Both the position numbers and the translations under genes were made by a program. Positions 63,120 to 64,000 of a stretch of DNA of 64,000 nucleotides are shown here, piece after piece (position 1 is the stretch's first letter; the number at the start of each line of letters is the position of its first letter). Source of the DNA: Phytophthora colocasiae (taxonomy: Eukaryota > Oomycota > Peronosporomycetes > Peronosporales > Peronosporaceae); the NCBI GenBank assembly GCA_018806915.1, contig JAGKQI010000088.1:1240001-1304000 (forward strand), given 5' to 3'. The notes under the pieces were generated by a model that worked only from the letters and a program-made list of their open reading frames with translations, did not search any database and was not told the origin of the DNA.

Positions 63120-64000
63120 TTGGTGCTACGGAAGGAAACCTTCGCAGCTCCCATGAATCAACACCACAGCCCGTACAAAACACGCCACGCGTATTTTCAA
63201 GGATCTCCCAGGCCTTCACCATGTTGGGAGCATTGTCCGTTGTCACCGATGCGACCTTACCTTTTCCCATTAGAGTTTCAATATCGTCAATCACTTTCCA
63301 ACTTGTTGTGCTATATATTTGCCTGTCTGGGACTGCGATCCAGGCGCAATAGACGTCCAGGATATCGGTGGCATATTCGGAGCAACAAGCACGAAGTTGA
63401 CGGTCTTCTCCCGTCTTGGGTTGGATCAACCATCGGATATAAAGGGAGACGTACGGGTGCTTTTTTCAGCAATGACACAATCTTCTCCTTCTCTCGTTCG
63501 TAGGACTCATCAAGAAGACGCTCGCCTATGAGCTGGCGAGATGGGACCGTAAGGCCACCACGCCCAAGCAGCGCTAAACGTTTGAACGTGGGATAGTCAA
63601 CAATTCGAAATGCACTTCCAGTGCAGTACACGAAATCTGCCACGACCCGGCTGAAATCCTCTTGAGAGGGCAAGGGATTTTCATCCGACTCAGTTGTAGA
63701 CACTGAGTCAACGCTGCTACGGCGAAACTTCCGATTTTCTTTGTCTTGCGAGATTCGAACCCATTGGTCCCTCTCGCTTGATGTCCAGCTCCACGCACTC
63801 TTGTAATATAATGACGGCGAAGCTTGTGTGGTTTCGGGTTCGCATGATCTCTTCAGGGCAGCGCTTGCAACTAGCTTTCTCCAGCTGCGCCTTGTTCTTC
63901 GTTGTGTCACACTGGAAATTACTCCAGACATCACCTTCCACACATAGCGCTGCGCATGGCATAACAACGTTAGCTTTTAGTAGAGGCGCCACTTACTACC
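63120..64000 (-). pseudogene. hAT fragment in second gypsy copy (runs off the window)
   Basis: Near-identical to 55343-56215 in inverted orientation, with the same stop in the LISDG*SNPRREK region replaced by a small local rearrangement near 63440, and the same gag junction. It continues beyond the right edge. Only a few substitutions separate the two copies. Confidence 0.85.

Overview
The window is transposon-dense nuclear DNA of a eukaryote. The mix of families (intron-containing mariner and piggyBac genes, two-gene PIF/Harbinger elements with Myb-like partners, a Crypton tyrosine recombinase, SET-domain passengers, Ty3/gypsy chromovirus and Ty1/copia) is most like an oomycete such as Phytophthora or a downy mildew. 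That assignment is inference from family resemblance; no marker gene confirms it. Apart from a tRNA-Leu(UAG) gene, an armadillo-repeat fragment and a few unrecognised ORFs, nearly everything recognisable is mobile DNA, mostly broken and nested.

Layout. 0-5.5 kb: debris of gypsy Gag, pogo, piggyBac and mariner. 5.56-9.72 kb: a complete piggyBac element with TTAA ends, matching terminal repeats and an eight-exon transposase gene whose exons join in frame (1017 codons). 9.7-11.5 kb: mariner fragments. 11.6-18.4 kb: one ancestral (TAAG)n microsatellite split into three pieces by two PIF/Harbinger insertions. The second insertion has 56-bp perfect terminal repeats and carries three genes: a SET-domain methyltransferase, a Myb/DUF6818-like protein and a DDE_4 transposase. 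19-25.4 kb: a tRNA, an inverted 0.7-kb duplication of the 2.6-3.3 kb segment, a second SET remnant interrupted by a small Harbinger-like element, then another Harbinger transposase/Myb pair. 25.4-33.4 kb: copia integrase debris, an Ulp1-type protease, a copia element (LTR, gag, protease) truncated by a two-intron mariner, and hAT debris. 33.5-39.9 kb: hAT copies, one of them broken into inverted halves, with an armadillo-repeat fragment between. 40-47.4 kb: another hAT with inverted halves and a 400-residue coiled-coil ORF. 47.8-49.2 kb: a Crypton.

49.2-58.6 kb: a gypsy chromovirus, antisense, bounded by LTRs and a CCCAA target duplication. Its LTRs and interior are packed with short perfect hairpins (stems 7-11 bp, about one per 40-60 bp), a pattern absent from its neighbours and from the foreign DNA inserted into it. 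It carries a hAT fragment inside gag. The start of a second LTR copy at 62.4 kb carries the same hAT fragment at the same gag junction, so the composite seems to have been copied as a unit. Between the two lie a fold-back MITE cluster (59.1-60.2 kb) and a third piggyBac (60.2-62.2 kb).

The hairpin-saturated chromovirus and the SET-carrying Harbinger transposon are the two most unusual things here. All calls are by eye from sequence; none were tested by database search.
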